DNA of 61,042 nt, taken from an uncultured Porphyromonas sp. Its GTDB lineage: Bacteria; Bacteroidota; Bacteroidia; Bacteroidales; Porphyromonadaceae. Each line of letters opens with the position of its first letter. Position 1 is the stretch's first letter. The stretch lies in assembly GCF_915070105.1 (NCBI RefSeq), contig NZ_CAJZFJ010000003.1, forward strand, positions 1-61,042. Direction: 5' to 3'. Shown here one piece after another: positions 1-8,953 of this stretch. A model generated the notes under the pieces. That model had not been told where the DNA came from. It saw nothing but the letters and a program-made list of their open reading frames with translations, and did not search any database. Position numbers and translations under genes: made by a program.

Positions 1-1693
1 GCATAGCGGTGAAGGCCTCGTGACCTGGCGTATCTAGGAAGGTGATGCGCTTGCCATCGGCGAGCTTGAGGTTGTAGGCACCGATATGCTGGGTGATCCC
101 CCCTGCCTCACCTGCGATGACGTTTGTCTTGCGGAGGTAGTCAAGGAGTGAAGTCTTACCGTGGTCTACGTGTCCCATCACGGTGACGATCGGAGCACGT
201 GTGACGAGGTCTTCCTCGTTGTCCTCCTCTTCATCCTGAGAGACTGCCTCGACGACCTCGGCGCTGACGAAGTCCGTCTTGAAGCCGAACTCCTCGGCGA
301 CCATATCGATCGTCTCAGCATCTAGACGCATGTTGATCGACACCATGAGACCAATGCTCATACACGTAGCGATGACCTGTGTGACTGGGACGTCCATCAT
401 GATGGCGAGGTCACTGACGGTCACGAACTCCGTGAGCTTCAGTGTGCGGCTCTCTGCCTCACTGCGCTCCTGAGCATCGAGGGCTGCGGAGCGAGCGGCA
501 TCACGCTTGTCACGGCGGTGCTTAGCGGATTTAGCTCCCTGCTGGTTCTTACCTGTTAGGCGGGCGAGGGTCTCCTTGACCTGACGCTGGACATCCTCGT
601 CGGTGACTACGGCCTTCTGTGGAAGTTCCTTCTGTCGCTTAGCCTTGCGTCCCGTCTTCTGTGCATCGCCTGCACCCTGACCAGCTCGTGGAGAGCGGGA
701 GTTGGGGTCTGTGGAGCGACCATTGCCAGCCTGGTTGCCACCGGGCTTCTGTCCAGGCTTCTTGGAGCCGAGTTCGGCCGCCTTGGCTGCTTCGGCCTTG
801 ACGTCTACGGGACCCTTGCCGACACGGGTGCGCTTACGGCTCTTGTCGGCCTTGCTCTTCTTGGCAGGGCGAGTCGTGTCGTTGATGGCGTTGAGGTCAA
901 TCTTCCCTACGACATTGAAGCTGATGTTCACCGATGCTGTCGAGGGACGGAATACCTCACCTCGAGGCTCTGTGGCCGTGGGTGCAGCCTCCTCTTCGCT
1001 GGGCTTGGACTCTGCGATAGGGGCTTCGGTAGGCTGGGTGGGCTCGCTCTTGGGGGCGGGCTTCACTTCGGGCTTGAGCTCGGGCTTAGCCTCCTCCTTC
1101 TGTGGTGCGGGCTTCTCGACCTTCTCCTCAGCCTTGACCTTGGGCTCAGCGGGAGCAGGGGTAGGCTCTGCCTTGGGGGCAGACTTCACTTCGGGTTTGA
1201 CCTCTGCCTTCACTTCTGGCTTAGGTTCGGGTTTGACCTCTGCCTTCACTTCTGGCTTAGGCTCTGCCTTCACCTCTGCCTTCACCTCGGGCTGAGGAGC
1301 AGGCTCTGCGGGCTTAGGGGTAGGCTTAGGTTCGGAGGGCTTGATCGAGCCCTTGATGCTTAGGCTGGGACGGCGATCCTCGGGGATAGTCGTCTCGATA
1401 TGGGTGACCTTGGGCTTCTTCTCGGGAGCCTCCTTGGTGGTCTTAGTCTCCTCTGCGGCAGCCTTTGTAGGGGCAGGGGAGGTGAGCTCAGCGAGAATCG
1501 CATCGACGCGCTCCTTGCCGAGGTGCTTGCCGTGCTCCTGCACGAGCAGGGTGGCTAGGTCGAGTGAAACCTTGGTGTTGGGGTTTACGGACTCGATATT
1601 GGGGAAACTCCTACGCTCAAGAGAGTCCTTCAGTGAGCCGATACCCACGTTGAGCTTCTTGGTTAGGACGAATAGCTTTATCTCCTTTGGCAT
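1..1693 (-). CDS. infB: Translation initiation factor IF-2, N-terminal part (cut by window start)
   Basis: IF-2 is the GTPase that brings initiator tRNA to the 30S subunit and promotes 50S joining. About 564 residues are visible and the frame runs off the window edge, so most of the GTPase and all later domains are missing. The start ATG (1691-1693) gives a typical IF2_N beginning (MPKEIKLFVLTKKL). Next comes a long Lys/Pro/Glu/Ala-rich linker with PEVKAEVKPEPK-type repeats (about residues 100-245), then a basic stretch and a second IF2_N-like region (about 425-490). The G1 P-loop GHVDHGKT lies at residues 507-514, followed by TPGHEAF near the edge. It starts 27 nt after the nusA stop, so it is the third gene of rimP-nusA-infB. 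The family assignment is certain from the P-loop context and operon position. Confidence 0.97.
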   Translation of the reverse strand, partial: MPKEIKLFVLTKKLNVGIGSLKDSLERRSFPNIESVNPNTKVSLDLATLLVQEHGKHLGKERVDAILAELTSPAPTKAAAEETKTTKEAPEKKPKVTHIETTIPEDRRPSLSIKGSIKPSEPKPTPKPAEPAPQPEVKAEVKAEPKPEVKAEVKPEPKPEVKAEVKPEVKSAPKAEPTPAPAEPKVKAEEKVEKPAPQKEEAKPELKPEVKPAPKSEPTQPTEAPIAESKPSEEEAAPTATEPRGEVFRPSTASVNISFNVVGKIDLNAINDTTRPAKKSKADKSRKRTRVGKGPVDVKAEAAKAAELGSKKPGQKPGGNQAGNGRSTDPNSRSPRAGQGAGDAQKTGRKAKRQKELPQKAVVTDEDVQRQVKETLARLTGKNQQGAKSAKHRRDKRDAARSAALDAQERSEAESRTLKLTEFVTVSDLAIMMDVPVTQVIATCMSIGLMVSINMRLDAETIDMVAEEFGFKTDFVSAEVVEAVSQDEEEDNEEDLVTRAPIVTVMGHVDHGKTSLLDYLRKTNVIAGEAGGITQHIGAYNLKLADGKRITFLDTPGHEAFTAM

Positions 1694-1720
1694 ATACTCT
1701 GTTCTCTTCCTCTTGTTTGG

Positions 1721-3061
1721 TTAAGCTTCTTCTCCCTCTGTGGTGGTGCTGTCGGCATCTGCGCCCTCTGCATCCTCCTCTACTCCCTCATACTCCTCTT
1801 CGTCAGCCTCGTCAGCGAACTCCGTCTCTAGGACGTGTAGGACATGGCTTAGTGTGTCCTCCTCTAGGTCGGAGGTCTCGAGGAGCTCTTCGCGTCCTGC
1901 ACGTAGTACAGACTTGGCGGTGGTATAACCCTTCTCCTTGAGCTGGTTGATGACCCAAGTCTCGATCTCATCGTCGAACTCATCGAGGTAGATATCCTCC
2001 TCTACTCCCTCCTCGTCTCTGAAGACCTCGATGCGGTAGCCCGTGAGCTGCTCAGCTAGGCGCAGGTTCGCTGCATTCTTACCGATAGCCAGCGGTACCT
2101 GATCGGGGCGCATGTACACCTCGGCCTGCTTGCCCTCTTCGTCGAGGGTGATGGCCAGTGCCTTAGCTGGGCTAAGGGCACGCTGGATGAAGAGCAGGGT
2201 ATTGGAGGTGAAGGTCGTTACGTCGATGTTCTCCCCCTTGAGCTCACGTACGATGCTACGGATACGAGACCCATTGACCCCTACGCAGGCGCCTACAGGG
2301 TCGATACGATCATCGTAGGACTCTACGGCGATCTTAGCACGCTCCCCTGGCATACGGGCAGCAGCACGGATGGTGATGAGCCCGTCGGCGATCTCGGGGA
2401 CGTTCAGCTCCAAGAGACGCTTGAGGAACTCGGGGCTGACACGAGAGAGGATGACCTTGGGGTTGCTATTCTCGTTCTCCACACGTGCGATCACGGCACG
2501 TACGGTCTCGCCCTTGCGGAAGAAATCGCCAGGGATCTGCTCGCTCTTGGGCATGAGCATCTCGTTGCCCTCGTCGTCGATGAGTAGAGCCTCACGCTTC
2601 CACACCTGATAGACCTCGGCAGAGACGAGCTCGCCGACACGGCCGATGAAGTTGTGGTAGAAGTTGTCCTTCTGTAGCTCTAGGATCTTGCTGGCAAGAG
2701 CCTGACGGAGGTTGATGACGGCACGACGACCAAAGGCATTGAAGTCTACGGCGTCCACGAAGTCCTCGTCTAGGGTGACATCGGGGTCAATAGCCTGTGC
2801 CTCGCTCAGGGCGACCTGGTGCACAGGGTCGGTGACCTCCTCGTCGGCGACGACGTGGCGGGTACGCCAGATCTCGAAGTCCCCCTTCTTCTCGAGGTTG
2901 ATGATGACGGAGAAGGTGTCATCGGAGCCAAACATCTTGGAGAGGACATTGCGGAAAGAGTCCTCCAAGACCTGGATCATGGTGTTCTTGTCGATGTTCT
3001 TGAGCTCCTTGAACTCGGAGAGTGCCTCGATGAGGCTCGTTGTTTCTTTTTTCTTTGCCAT
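1721..3061 (-). CDS. nusA: Transcription termination/antitermination factor NusA
   Basis: NusA binds RNA polymerase and nascent RNA and modulates pausing, termination and antitermination. The 446-residue product has the N-terminal RNA polymerase-binding domain (about 1-125), an S1 domain (about 137-205), and two KH domains with GxxG-type loops (GVNG near 261-264 and the IGKNAANLRLAEQLTG segment near 326-341). It ends in a very acidic tail (about 410-446, rich in E and D). The length and tail suit the Bacteroidota form, which lacks the duplicated C-terminal repeats of enterobacterial NusA. It lies 32 nt after rimP and 27 nt before infB, the usual conserved order. The start ATG at 3059-3061 gives MAKKKETTSLIEAL, a normal N-terminus. 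Confidence 0.98.
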   Translation of the reverse strand: MAKKKETTSLIEALSEFKELKNIDKNTMIQVLEDSFRNVLSKMFGSDDTFSVIINLEKKGDFEIWRTRHVVADEEVTDPVHQVALSEAQAIDPDVTLDEDFVDAVDFNAFGRRAVINLRQALASKILELQKDNFYHNFIGRVGELVSAEVYQVWKREALLIDDEGNEMLMPKSEQIPGDFFRKGETVRAVIARVENENSNPKVILSRVSPEFLKRLLELNVPEIADGLITIRAAARMPGERAKIAVESYDDRIDPVGACVGVNGSRIRSIVRELKGENIDVTTFTSNTLLFIQRALSPAKALAITLDEEGKQAEVYMRPDQVPLAIGKNAANLRLAEQLTGYRIEVFRDEEGVEEDIYLDEFDDEIETWVINQLKEKGYTTAKSVLRAGREELLETSDLEEDTLSHVLHVLETEFADEADEEEYEGVEEDAEGADADSTTTEGEEA

Positions 3062-3093
3062 TGGGCTATTTGGGGGTTATTTATACTCGTTAA

Positions 3094-3570
3094 TTAGAAG
3101 TGTAGGACACGCTTGGTCTGTAGGACTTCCTCCATGGGGATGGTGAGCGTCTCCTCGACGCTGGTCTTGCGCTTCTTGCCCTCGAGGCGTACGAGGCGGG
3201 TGACCAGTAGCTGGATCTCGGAGGGGGAGGCTGCCGTGAGGACACCCTTCTCCTTGATGCCGCCCTTACGTAGCACCTCTACCTCCTGACCGATGGTGCT
3301 GGTGTACTGACGGAGTACCTTCAGTGGGGAGGTGAGGCCTGCCGATCCTACCTCGAGCTCGAAGTCCTCAGCTTCGCGATCGAGCTGACTCTCGATGTGC
3401 TTGGTGAGGGTCACGCAGGCGTCGATGTTGATACCGCTCTCAGAGTCGAGCTCTACGACGATGCGGTTGCCTGGGTGTACGGCGGTCTCTACGATGTAGT
3501 AGTCGGGGTGGTGCTCAGCGATGTAGGCTGAGACGATCTCCTCTATGGTCGTATGCTGGATCATTGACAA
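3094..3570 (-). CDS. rimP: Ribosome maturation factor RimP
   Basis: RimP assists maturation of the 30S ribosomal subunit. The 158-residue product has the alpha/beta N-terminal domain, including VEVGSAGLTSPL (typical EVSSPGLDRPL motif of the family) around residues 75-87, and a C-terminal SH3-like domain with KGVLTAASPSEIQLL. It is the first gene of rimP-nusA-infB. A Bacteroidota -7 box (TATCTTTG on the minus strand, 3661-3668) lies about 90 nt upstream of the ATG at 3568-3570 and probably drives the operon. The length is normal for the family. Confidence 0.95.
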   Translation of the reverse strand: MSMIQHTTIEEIVSAYIAEHHPDYYIVETAVHPGNRIVVELDSESGINIDACVTLTKHIESQLDREAEDFELEVGSAGLTSPLKVLRQYTSTIGQEVEVLRKGGIKEKGVLTAASPSEIQLLVTRLVRLEGKKRKTSVEETLTIPMEEVLQTKRVLHF

Positions 3571-3660
3571 TCTTCCTCCTTTACCTTAGTCTGTTCTGTT
3601 GCTATGCTATAAAGCGAACGGAGGAAGCTCCCAGCCTCCTCCGTTGTCTCGTTTGCAGTG

Positions 3661-3668
3661 CAAAGATA
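3661..3668 (-). promoter_or_regulatory. Probable -7 box for the rimP-nusA-infB operon
   Basis: The minus strand reads TATCTTTG, matching the Bacteroidota -7 consensus TAnnTTTG, about 90 nt upstream of the rimP ATG. I do not see a clear -33 TTG at the expected spacing. The same octamer recurs ahead of several other genes in this window. Confidence 0.6.
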
Positions 3669-3957
3669 ATAAAAATCTGTGAGATAACGTCCTCCGACTA
3701 GATCCTGCCGCCCCTCTCTGCCCCTCCCCCATCGCCCTCTCGTCCTTCGCGTATTGGGTGGGGTGAGGGTGTCTTTACCTGCATTTCTTCTATGAGCGTG
3801 TAAGTCAGCGGAATACAGGTGTTGTCTACTCCATATTATATATAGGCTGTCGGAGGGTGGTGTCGTGGCTAGGGGGGTATGGTCTCAAAGGCCTCGGATA
3901 GGCAAGTGTTAGCCCCATGGTTCTCTCCCATAAGTGTAATGAGTCCAATAAATTAAG

Positions 3958-3965
3958 TACATTTG
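3958..3965 (+). promoter_or_regulatory. Probable -7 box for the surface-repeat outer-membrane protein
   Basis: TACATTTG fits TAnnTTTG and lies 74 nt upstream of the ATG at 4040, implying a leader of roughly 70 nt. The surrounding sequence is AT-richer than the flanks. Confidence 0.55.
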
Positions 3966-4039
3966 TGCTGTCAGCTAAAGTAATCACATACAGACACAGC
4001 CTACGCATAGATCACTGAAACTCAAGAAGAGATACGGAC

Positions 4040-4996
4040 ATGAAACAGATCATACAAATAGCATTATCCGCCCTCGTCCTCGTGAGTGCGTTCATTACGT
4101 CAGGATACGCCCAGTCTACTGGGGAGAAGACCTCTCGGATACAGCTCGGCTTCTTCCCTCCAATAAGCACCAATGGAGGGAATGCAGGAGCGTACACAAA
4201 TACCGTTTCCTTTAGTACGCTGGTCGGCCTTTCGGGGAATGTACGAGCCTTTACCTTCGCAGGATTGGCCAATATCGTGCGAAACGATGCCCATGGCATT
4301 CAGTGGGCAGGGCTATACAACTATATCGGTAATAAGGGATCTGGAGCCTCTCTTGCAGGGGTAGCCAATATCTCGAAGATCTACTATAGAGGTGTTCAGC
4401 TCTCTGGTATCCTAAATATGGGGAACGAAGTGGTCGGCTCACAAATCACAGGTGTAGTGAATCTGGCTAAAAAAGTCTCCGGGGTACAATTCGCCGCTCT
4501 CGTCAATATCGCGGATGAGAGTGACTACCCGATCGGGCTACTCAATCTGATCAAAAATGGAGAGTATACCCTAGGAGTACAATATGATGAAGTCGGTACA
4601 ACGGCTATTTCACTGCGTACAGGGAGTAGATTTACCTATGGGATCATCGGGTTAGGGTATAACTATAGAGCCCAAGAGAAGACGCTGGCTACTATAGCGG
4701 GCTTGGGGGTGCATCTCAATTGCTTCCCATGGCTGAGGATAAACAACGAAGTTACGGTACAGAATATCGGATTTTCAAAGAATAGTACGTTTAAGGTGGG
4801 CTATGCACTCCTTCCGTCCATTCGAGTCGGACAGCATTGGGACATCTGGGGTGGTCTTAGTCTCAATTACCTACACTCAGGGAATGTAGGTGATGGGCGG
4901 CTACTCTCCTCCAAACCAATATGGGAAAAGCAGACAGCATCCCTACGACAACAGTTGTATGTAGGATATCAAGTAGGGATACAATACGCATTCTAG
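4040..4996 (+). CDS. Predicted outer-membrane protein with GxQxxGxxN surface repeats (LA_2272-like)
   Basis: The 318-residue product has a Sec signal peptide (MKQIIQIALSALVLVSAFITSGYAQ, cleavage likely after YAQ) and then many short strands. From about residue 85 to 180 it carries irregular repeats of the form G-x-Q-x-[ASTV]-G-[VIL]-x-N (for example GIQWAGLYN, GVQLSGILN, GVQFAALVN). This is the signature of proteins called LA_2272-type surface repeat proteins in Bacteroidota and spirochaetes. The rest looks like beta-barrel strands and the protein ends in an aromatic residue (QYAF), as outer-membrane barrels often do. Its function is unknown. It stands alone, with its own promoter box and a hairpin terminator at 5042-5078. 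Confidence in an exported barrel is good; the family name rests on motif recognition only. Confidence 0.8.
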   Translation: MKQIIQIALSALVLVSAFITSGYAQSTGEKTSRIQLGFFPPISTNGGNAGAYTNTVSFSTLVGLSGNVRAFTFAGLANIVRNDAHGIQWAGLYNYIGNKGSGASLAGVANISKIYYRGVQLSGILNMGNEVVGSQITGVVNLAKKVSGVQFAALVNIADESDYPIGLLNLIKNGEYTLGVQYDEVGTTAISLRTGSRFTYGIIGLGYNYRAQEKTLATIAGLGVHLNCFPWLRINNEVTVQNIGFSKNSTFKVGYALLPSIRVGQHWDIWGGLSLNYLHSGNVGDGRLLSSKPIWEKQTASLRQQLYVGYQVGIQYAF

Positions 4997-5041
4997 GAGC
5001 ATATTGAATAAGACCTCTAAGAGCTGTCTGCAGTCATGATC

Positions 5042-5078
5042 TTGCGGAGTGGTCGCCGTATCGGCAGTCACTCCGCAA
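5042..5078 (+). terminator. Hairpin terminator after the surface-repeat protein
   Basis: TTGCGGAGTG (5042-5051) and CACTCCGCAA (5069-5078) form a perfect 10-bp stem with an 17-nt loop, followed by a pyrimidine-rich CTCTTCTTTG. It lies 45 nt after the stop codon of the gene at 4040. Confidence 0.65.
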
Positions 5079-5179
5079 CTCTTCTTTGCTGTATAATCTC
5101 GATTATAAGCGTATTGGTATGGTACGAATAATGACCTAAACGAATATGATACCATCTGATGATAGCCTATGTGTGGGAC

Positions 5180-5454
5180 CTATACCATTAGATTGTAGAG
5201 GCTTAATGCTTTCTCCATATTTTCAGGTCTCGCCCTAGTGCGGATGGGGTTTCTGATGCTAGTTGCCCCCTTGATAACACCATGATACCATGAAAGAAAT
5301 AGGCCTTACTCCCTTGATTGCTCTGAAGCTCTTTGCTTGAATACCTCACCTTCCTCCCTCGCTATCTCCAATTATTTGCTCTCGGAGAAGTCCTCAGAGG
5401 TAGCTGCTCCTAGATAGATTTATAGTGCCTCGATCTGCCTCTCCTCTAGCTCTG
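5180..5454 (-). pseudogene. Possible decayed reading frame with three internal TAA stops
   Basis: On the minus strand one frame reads protein-like sequence throughout this stretch. Segments include TELEERQIEAL, IYLGAATSEDFSESK, LEIAREEGEVFKQRASEQSRE and SIRNPIRTRARPENMEKA, ending at a TAG (5180-5182). The segments are separated by TAA codons at 5420-5422, 5372-5374 and 5306-5308, all in the same frame. I do not recognise the family. The upstream end runs into a dispersed repeat beginning at 5455. It could be chance, since no homologue is known to me, but the persistence of acidic/basic helix-like sequence in one frame suggests a dead gene. Confidence 0.25.
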
Positions 5455-5597
5455 TAACTCCCTCTGTATCGGTGGCTTCGGAAGGGGGACTGCGCTCTTA
5501 CCTAGAGCCCACTTGCGCTCTCGGTAAGAACGCACATACGCTCTCGGTAAGAGCGTGTGAGGGCTCTAGGTAAGAGCGTAAGTGCCCTGTAAGTAAT
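5455..5597 (+). repeat. Copy D of a dispersed intergenic element (short form)
   Basis: It starts with TAACTCCCTCTGTATC, the head also found at 16624, 60935 and (inverted) 42525. It then holds modules of the type GCTCTCGGTAAGARCG. GCGCTCTTACCTAGAGCCC (5492-5510) pairs with GGGCTCTAGGTAAGAGCGT (5561-5579), 18 of 19 bp. The inner copies at about 5515-5556 have the same GCTCTCGGTAAGA core. Unlike the other copies it lacks the TCACCT/AGGTGA hairpins. Confidence 0.7.
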
Positions 5598-5789
5598 GAG
5601 TCTGTGGGAGGGATGGAGAGTATGCTAAGCCCGCCTCAGAATAGGGACTTTTGCTCGTGTCCTTGGGAGCTCTCACCTCTGTCTTTGGGGAGGCCTTGCT
5701 TGTATCTCGGGGGAGCTCCGTCCGTGTCCATGGAGAGCGTTGCCTGTGCCCCCTCGGGAAATGGGAGGGGCGGATTGGGCAGAGTTAGC
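5598..5789. other. Upstream region of lptD, no gene seen
   Basis: Between the repeat copy ending near 5597 and the lptD promoter box I see no supported gene. Short open frames here have no protein-like features. Confidence 0.5.
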
Positions 5790-5797
5790 TATCTTTG
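5790..5797 (+). promoter_or_regulatory. Probable lptD -7 box; excludes the upstream TTG start
   Basis: TATCTTTG matches TAnnTTTG. The longest open frame of lptD would begin at the TTG inside this box (5795), which cannot be translated from this promoter. The box therefore favours the ATG at 5873, about 75 nt downstream. Confidence 0.6.
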
Positions 5798-5872
5798 TGC
5801 GCTACTTCGCCACGTGCCGAGGGCTCGTATAGAGCTACACTAGGGGTATGGGCGGGAGCGTTATCCTTGCAG

Positions 5873-8872
5873 ATGTTCAGACGCAGAGACTCTAGTCGTA
5901 GGCTAGCTCTCGGGGTGATCGCCCTCATGAGCCTAGTGGCCTGCGCTACCCGACATAGGACACCCAAGCGACCCGCTAAGGCCTCTTCGGCTCTAGTGAG
6001 CGACTCTGCGTCCGCACGTCGGGATAGCGTGAGCACGCTCGAGCAGCTCCGCTCCTTCCTCGGGGCAGATAGTCTCGGTACAGACAGCCTCAGGCAGTTG
6101 GCTCACTCTAGGCGGATCGGCAGAGGTGATAGTAGCCTCTCTCGGGACAGCCTGGGGCATATCATTGATTCCCTCGTCGATAGCCTCGGGGATGGTCTGG
6201 GGCAGGATAGCCTTCGTCAGGCACAGGCTCGCACGGATAGCCTAGAGGCGGTACGTAAGCGCAAGACCTCCGAACCCTTCGACGACATCATCGCCTACAA
6301 GGCGCAGGACTCGATGGTGCTCCTCGGGCAGAACCTCGCCTACCTCTTCGGCCCTAGCACCGTAGACTATAAGGACAAGGGACTGGAGGGGAACTTCATG
6401 CGCATGAACACCGATAGCTCCCTGATCTTCGCCCACTATACGATCGACAGCGCTGGGAAGGCGACGGCCTTCCCCAAGTTCAAGGACGGAGGGGAGAGCT
6501 ACGAAGCCAAGAGCCTAAACTACAACTTCAAGACCAGCAAGGGCTTCATCACGGGTGCTGTGACCCAGCAGGGCGAAGGCTACATCACGGCCGAGCGTAC
6601 CAAGCTGATGAGCAATAACTGCCTCTACATGGAGAACGGGCGCTACAGCACGTGTGACAATCACGAGCACCCGCACTTCTACTTCATGCTCACCAAGGGG
6701 AAGGCTCGTCCGCAGAAGAATGTCGTGGCAGGCCCTTCGTACCTCGTCATCGCTGACGTACCCACGCCGATCGGCTTACCCTTCGGCTTCTTCCCCTTTA
6801 ATAAGAGTTATTCCTCGGGGATCATCATGCCGAAGTATGGGGAGGAGACCCAGCGGGGCTTCTACCTCAGAGAGGGCGGCTACTACTTCGCCTTCAATGA
6901 CTATGTCGATCTTGCTCTCACGGGGGACTGGTATTCGCTCGGTTCGTGGGGGGCTAATGCCCGCTCCAACTACCGCAAGAGGTACCGCTACAGCGGGAAC
7001 TTCAATGTGAGCTACCTCGTCACCAAGACTGGGGAGCGTGATATAGTGGGGGACTTCACGCAGAGCAACGACTTCCGTATCAACTGGACGCACAGCCAGG
7101 ATGCCAAGGCGAACCCCAACTCTACCTTCTCCGCTAGTGTGAACTACTCCACCAGTAGCTACAACCACAACTCCCTGAACACCCTCTACAACCCCATGGT
7201 CTCAGGGCAGAACACGAAGAACTCCTCCATCAACTATAGCCACACCTTCGCTGGCACACCCTTCCGTCTCTCGGCCTCGATCGACGCTACACAGACCTCA
7301 GCAGACTCCATGGTCACGATGAGCCTGCCGAATGTATCGATCAGTATGAACCGTATCTACCCTTTCAAGCGTAAGAAGCGTGTGGGGGCAGAGCTTTGGT
7401 ACGAGAAGATCAGTCTAAGCTACTCGGGGCAGTTCCGCAACAGCATCTCGACGAAGGAGTACCGCCTCTTCAAGGCCAACCTCATCCGTGACTGGCAGAA
7501 TGCCTTCTCCCACAATATCCCCATCTCAGCCTCCTACAAGATCCTCGACTATATCGACCTCACGCTGAGCGCCAACTACAACGAACGCTGGTACACCTAC
7601 AAGTCCCATAAGCGCTACGACCCCACGACCAATAGTACGGTCTATGAGCGAGAGTATGGCTTCAACCGTGTCTTCGACTTCAGCACCTCGGCAAGCCTCA
7701 ATACGACCCTCTATGGCTTCTACAAGCCGTGGAAGCTCTTCGGGGACAAGGTGCAGATGATCCGCCACCGTGTGACGCCCCGTATCGGGGTGAGCTATAC
7801 CCCGGACTTCGGTGCCCGTATGTGGGGCTACTACGAGACGCTCGACTATGTGGACAAGGATGGTCGTGCCCGTCAGGAGATCTATTCCCGCTACGGGGAT
7901 AACCACCTCTTCGGTGCCCCTGGTAGGGGAAAGTCCGCCTCCATCAACTTCGGTCTCGATAACAACCTCGAGATGAAGGTGCGCCATAAGACCGATAGCA
8001 TAGAGGAATACAAGAAGATCAGCCTCATCGATAACTTCTCCCTCAACTCAAGCTATAATCTCGCCGCTGACTCCTTCCAGCTAGCCGATATCAATGCGAG
8101 CATATCGATCCGCCTCTCCCAATCGCTGAATATCAACCTCAGCGGTTCCTTCGACCCCTACCTCTACGGGCATACCACGGACGCTAGTGGCTACGTCACC
8201 CCTCATCGTGTGAACAAGCTACGTATCTTCAACGGCAAGGGCTTCGGTAGCCTACGCGGTACAGGTACGTCCTTCAGCTATACGTTCAATAATCAGACCT
8301 TTGAGAAGATCAAGGGACTCTTCACCGGCAAGAAGGATAAAAAGGACAAGGATAAGGACAGCAAGACCGATAGCCTGCAGAACGACCCCAACGGCCCTCG
8401 TCCCGACGGCAAGGACACTTCCCTGGCAGACATTGCTGCGAAGAAACAAGAGCGTAAGTCGCTCTTCGGCAACAACGAGAGCGAAGGTGAGTACGACCAA
8501 GATGGTTACCTCAAGGTCTCCATCCCGTGGAATCTATCCCTCTCCTATGGGGTGAACCTCAACCGTACGACCTTTGACCCTCGCCGAGACGAGTACAACT
8601 ACGGGCTGACCCATAGCTTGATGTTCTCGGGGAGCATCCAGCCAACGAAGAACTGGTCGTTCAACTTCAATGCGAGCTACGACTTCCTCGCCAAACGAAT
8701 TGCCAACATGACGATCGGTATTAGCCGAGACCTACACTGCTGGACGCTCTCGGCGAATGCCATCCCCTTCGGCCCTTACCGCAGCTACAGCATCACCATC
8801 GGGGTCAAGAGCAGTATGCTCCACGACGTCAAGTGGGATAAGCACGGCTACTCCTCGGGACAGAGCTGGTAG
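5873..8872 (+). CDS. lptD: LPS-assembly outer-membrane protein LptD
   Basis: LptD forms the outer-membrane beta-barrel that inserts lipopolysaccharide into the outer leaflet. From the ATG at 5873 it is 999 residues. The N-terminus has a hydrophobic export segment with a possible lipobox (LALGVIALMSLVACATRH, Cys near residue 22), then a Ser/Asp/Leu-rich stretch. An OstA/LptA-like jellyroll follows (about 115-270, YKAQDSMVLLGQNLAYLFG, YNFKTSKGFITGA), then a long barrel with many alternating strands to the end. The barrel includes a Lys/Asp-rich loop (KKDKKDKDKDSK, near 820-835). This matches the Bacteroidota LptD type, which is larger than the E. coli protein. The open frame continues upstream to a TTG at 5795, but that overlaps the promoter box. 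The N-terminal cysteine may be a lipid site or chance. A 50-bp perfect palindrome follows the gene. Confidence 0.9.
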   Translation: MFRRRDSSRRLALGVIALMSLVACATRHRTPKRPAKASSALVSDSASARRDSVSTLEQLRSFLGADSLGTDSLRQLAHSRRIGRGDSSLSRDSLGHIIDSLVDSLGDGLGQDSLRQAQARTDSLEAVRKRKTSEPFDDIIAYKAQDSMVLLGQNLAYLFGPSTVDYKDKGLEGNFMRMNTDSSLIFAHYTIDSAGKATAFPKFKDGGESYEAKSLNYNFKTSKGFITGAVTQQGEGYITAERTKLMSNNCLYMENGRYSTCDNHEHPHFYFMLTKGKARPQKNVVAGPSYLVIADVPTPIGLPFGFFPFNKSYSSGIIMPKYGEETQRGFYLREGGYYFAFNDYVDLALTGDWYSLGSWGANARSNYRKRYRYSGNFNVSYLVTKTGERDIVGDFTQSNDFRINWTHSQDAKANPNSTFSASVNYSTSSYNHNSLNTLYNPMVSGQNTKNSSINYSHTFAGTPFRLSASIDATQTSADSMVTMSLPNVSISMNRIYPFKRKKRVGAELWYEKISLSYSGQFRNSISTKEYRLFKANLIRDWQNAFSHNIPISASYKILDYIDLTLSANYNERWYTYKSHKRYDPTTNSTVYEREYGFNRVFDFSTSASLNTTLYGFYKPWKLFGDKVQMIRHRVTPRIGVSYTPDFGARMWGYYETLDYVDKDGRARQEIYSRYGDNHLFGAPGRGKSASINFGLDNNLEMKVRHKTDSIEEYKKISLIDNFSLNSSYNLAADSFQLADINASISIRLSQSLNINLSGSFDPYLYGHTTDASGYVTPHRVNKLRIFNGKGFGSLRGTGTSFSYTFNNQTFEKIKGLFTGKKDKKDKDKDSKTDSLQNDPNGPRPDGKDTSLADIAAKKQERKSLFGNNESEGEYDQDGYLKVSIPWNLSLSYGVNLNRTTFDPRRDEYNYGLTHSLMFSGSIQPTKNWSFNFNASYDFLAKRIANMTIGISRDLHCWTLSANAIPFGPYRSYSITIGVKSSMLHDVKWDKHGYSSGQSW

Positions 8873-8903
8873 TGGCCAGCTCGTAGTGTACGGGGCTATT
8901 AAG

Positions 8904-8953
8904 ACAAAAGAACAAGGGCAGGATACGATCGTATCCTGCCCTTGTTCTTTTGT
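8904..8953. terminator. 50-bp perfect palindrome, bidirectional terminator
   Basis: Every base from 8904 to 8953 pairs with its mirror about a GATC centre at 8927-8930, a 25-bp stem without mismatch. It begins ACAAAAGAACAAGG and ends with the complement CCTTGTTCTTTTGT, so each strand finishes in a T-rich run. It sits between the convergent lptD and nitroreductase genes and would terminate both. Confidence 0.85.

Noticed and set aside
702..1295. Plus-strand open frame of 197 residues opposite infB
   Set aside because: It is the antisense shadow of the low-complexity IF-2 linker, giving Ser/Gly/Ala/Phe-rich repeats.
5795..5872. TTG-start extension of lptD
   Set aside because: The TTG is part of the -7 box and the extension lacks a signal peptide pattern.
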